The translations under genes and the position numbers were made by a program. The notes under the pieces are model-generated. The model had not been told where the DNA came from. It saw nothing but the letters and a program-made list of their open reading frames with translations, and searched no databases. From JADHUC01 sp964617665 (GTDB taxonomy: Bacteria > Planctomycetota > Planctomycetia > Pirellulales > Pirellulaceae), in assembly GCA_964617665.1 (NCBI GenBank), contig CAZUAH010000649.1, forward strand, positions 1-7,497: a stretch of DNA of 7,497 nt, in the 5' to 3' direction. Positions 6,744 to 7,497 of this stretch are shown here, piece by piece (the stretch's first letter is position 1; each line of letters opens with the position of its first letter).

Positions 6744-7430
6744 CTAGCCCTGTCGTATTCGGATTAGCGGTCGTAGATAGTCCGCGCTTCGTTTCACAGC
6801 CGTTTCGATGGGCATGATGCCGGCAAATGCTTGGTGCACCGTAACGTAGCCTAGGTAGCCGATCTCGTGCAATCCTCGAAACACGTCAACGGAATCCACA
6901 CCGCCTGGTTCCCAAAGTCCGATGTGGTCCAGTTCCACCTTCCCACAAGTCCAGGTGTTGATCGTTGCCTCGCCGCCTGGGCGGAGGCGGTGGTTCTGCA
7001 CGTAGACGTTGAAGATGTAAGGCTTTAGCTTTCGGATCGTCCGAGCTCCGTAGTCTTGCCCCGCGATCAGCCAGTTGGCTGGCTCATAGATGATGCCGAA
7101 GTTTCGGCGTCCCACCGCCTTGAGCACGCGCAAGGATCCCTTGACCGTCTCGAACAGACTGCCACAGTGCGATTGGTGAGCCAGCCGAATCCCGCGTTCA
7201 CGCGCCTGATCCGATGCCTTCCGGGCCCAAGGGATGTCTTCGTCCTTCTTCATGCAAATGCGGATCAAATCGGCGCCAAAAGCCTTGGCAAGATCAAGAT
7301 ACGGCGTGATGTTGCGCAGGCCGTCGGGACCGTGTTCGTCGTTTCGCGGTACGGCGAAATCGCCAGTGACCATCGAGACGGCCAACCCAGCCGCACGGAT
7401 TTTGGCACTCATCTCGCGCACCTTCTCCAC
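6744..7430 (-). CDS. Sugar phosphate isomerase/epimerase (AP endonuclease 2 family), 5'-truncated
   Basis: The frame gives 228 residues from GTG 7430. It resembles the xylose-isomerase-like TIM barrel family (PF01261): VTGDF (21-25), the helix-strand FGADLIRICMKKD (51-63), IRLAHQSHCGSLFET (81-95), IIYEPANW with E116 as a likely metal ligand, IFNVYVQNHR (139-148) and GYLGYVTVHQAF (191-202). Full-length members usually have about 260-300 residues and begin with the first barrel strand; that part, some 40-70 residues, is missing. The frame upstream reads on through HSPV-like codons (7428-7439) and hits TAA at 7446-7448, which is the start of the terminal repeat. So the gene seems cut by the repeat and is probably a remnant, though AAGGAG at the junction could still drive translation from the GTG. 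Its usual role would be a keto-sugar isomerase, epimerase or lyase in the cytoplasm; it converges with the DUF1080 gene. Confidence 0.82.
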   Translation of the reverse strand: MEKVREMSAKIRAAGLAVSMVTGDFAVPRNDEHGPDGLRNITPYLDLAKAFGADLIRICMKKDEDIPWARKASDQARERGIRLAHQSHCGSLFETVKGSLRVLKAVGRRNFGIIYEPANWLIAGQDYGARTIRKLKPYIFNVYVQNHRLRPGGEATINTWTCGKVELDHIGLWEPGGVDSVDVFRGLHEIGYLGYVTVHQAFAGIMPIETAVKRSADYLRPLIRIRQG

Positions 7431-7441
7431 GGGCGAATGAA

Positions 7442-7447
7442 CTCCTT
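7442..7447 (-). promoter_or_regulatory. Shine-Dalgarno-like sequence created at the repeat junction
   Basis: On the minus strand AAGGAG spans the edge of the repeat and the gene remnant, 11 nt before GTG 7430. The spacing is long but usable. It may allow a shortened barrel to be made; chance is equally possible. Confidence 0.35.
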
Positions 7448-7467
7448 ATGTGAAGCTGCTGATTATG
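7444..7467 (+). repeat. Right copy of the 24-bp terminal inverted repeat
   Basis: This is an exact inverted copy of bases 1-24 and reads outward from the window. It contains TTATGTG at 7446-7452. Its first bases end the open frame of the epimerase remnant. Confidence 0.9.
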
Positions 7468-7476
7468 TGGAGTTGA
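7446..7476 (+). repeat. Two direct TTATGTG-type units, 17 bp apart
   Basis: TTATGTGAAGCTGC (7446-7459) and TTATGTGGAGTTGA (7463-7476) agree at 11 of 14 positions and start 17 bp apart. With three more heptamers at the left end (16-22 and 42-48 on minus, 29-35 on plus) they form a five-member family that I find only at the window ends. The spacing suggests protein-binding sites, for example arm sites of a recombinase. The last 21 bases after them show nothing I recognise. Confidence 0.65.
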
Positions 7477-7497
7477 GCGGCCTGTTTCGGCGTTTCC

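Overview
The window looks like a piece of a Planctomycetota genome, most like the Pirellulales/Rhodopirellula group. The inference rests on gene content: an exported sulfatase with a C-terminal LamG-like domain, a DUF1080 (3-keto-disaccharide hydrolase family) protein, an exported PQQ-type beta-propeller, a Tat-exported sugar-isomerase-like protein and an AP-endonuclease-2-type sugar isomerase/epimerase. Moderately high GC and stem-loop repeats between genes also fit. No phylogenetic marker gene is present, so the assignment rests on style and protein families.

Layout. Minus strand, 1503 to beyond the left edge: a Tat-signal L-fucose/L-arabinose isomerase-like protein whose reading frame is still open at base 1. 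Minus strand, 3157-1637: an eight-repeat beta-propeller protein lying upstream of it in the same direction. Bases 3158-3403 are a divergent intergenic region. Plus strand, 3404-5425: sulfatase plus LamG. Plus strand, 5541-6530: secreted DUF1080 protein. Bases 6531-6743 are a convergent junction with two strong stem-loops. Minus strand, 7430-6744: sugar phosphate isomerase/epimerase lacking its N-terminal part. I see no rRNA, tRNA, CRISPR array or transposase/recombinase gene.

How the genes fit together. All five products point to breakdown of (probably sulfated) glycans. The sulfatase would remove sulfate outside the cytoplasm, with LamG holding it on the glycan. The DUF1080 protein and the isomerase/epimerase match the gene sets of 3-keto-sugar routes. 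The fucose-isomerase-like protein and the propeller are exported partners of unknown exact role. This is inference from families and neighbourhood.

The most unusual structure is at the two ends. Bases 1-24 and 7444-7467 are perfect inverted copies of one sequence, and both sit where a gene is broken: the 3' end of the isomerase-like gene on the left and the 5' end of the epimerase on the right. The left end also has an 11-bp-stem hairpin. Together the ends hold five copies of the heptamer TTATGTG, two of them arranged like a tyrosine-recombinase core site. The simplest reading is that each end runs into a copy of a multicopy mobile or repeat element lying mostly outside the window, possibly because an assembly broke there. 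The element itself is not visible.
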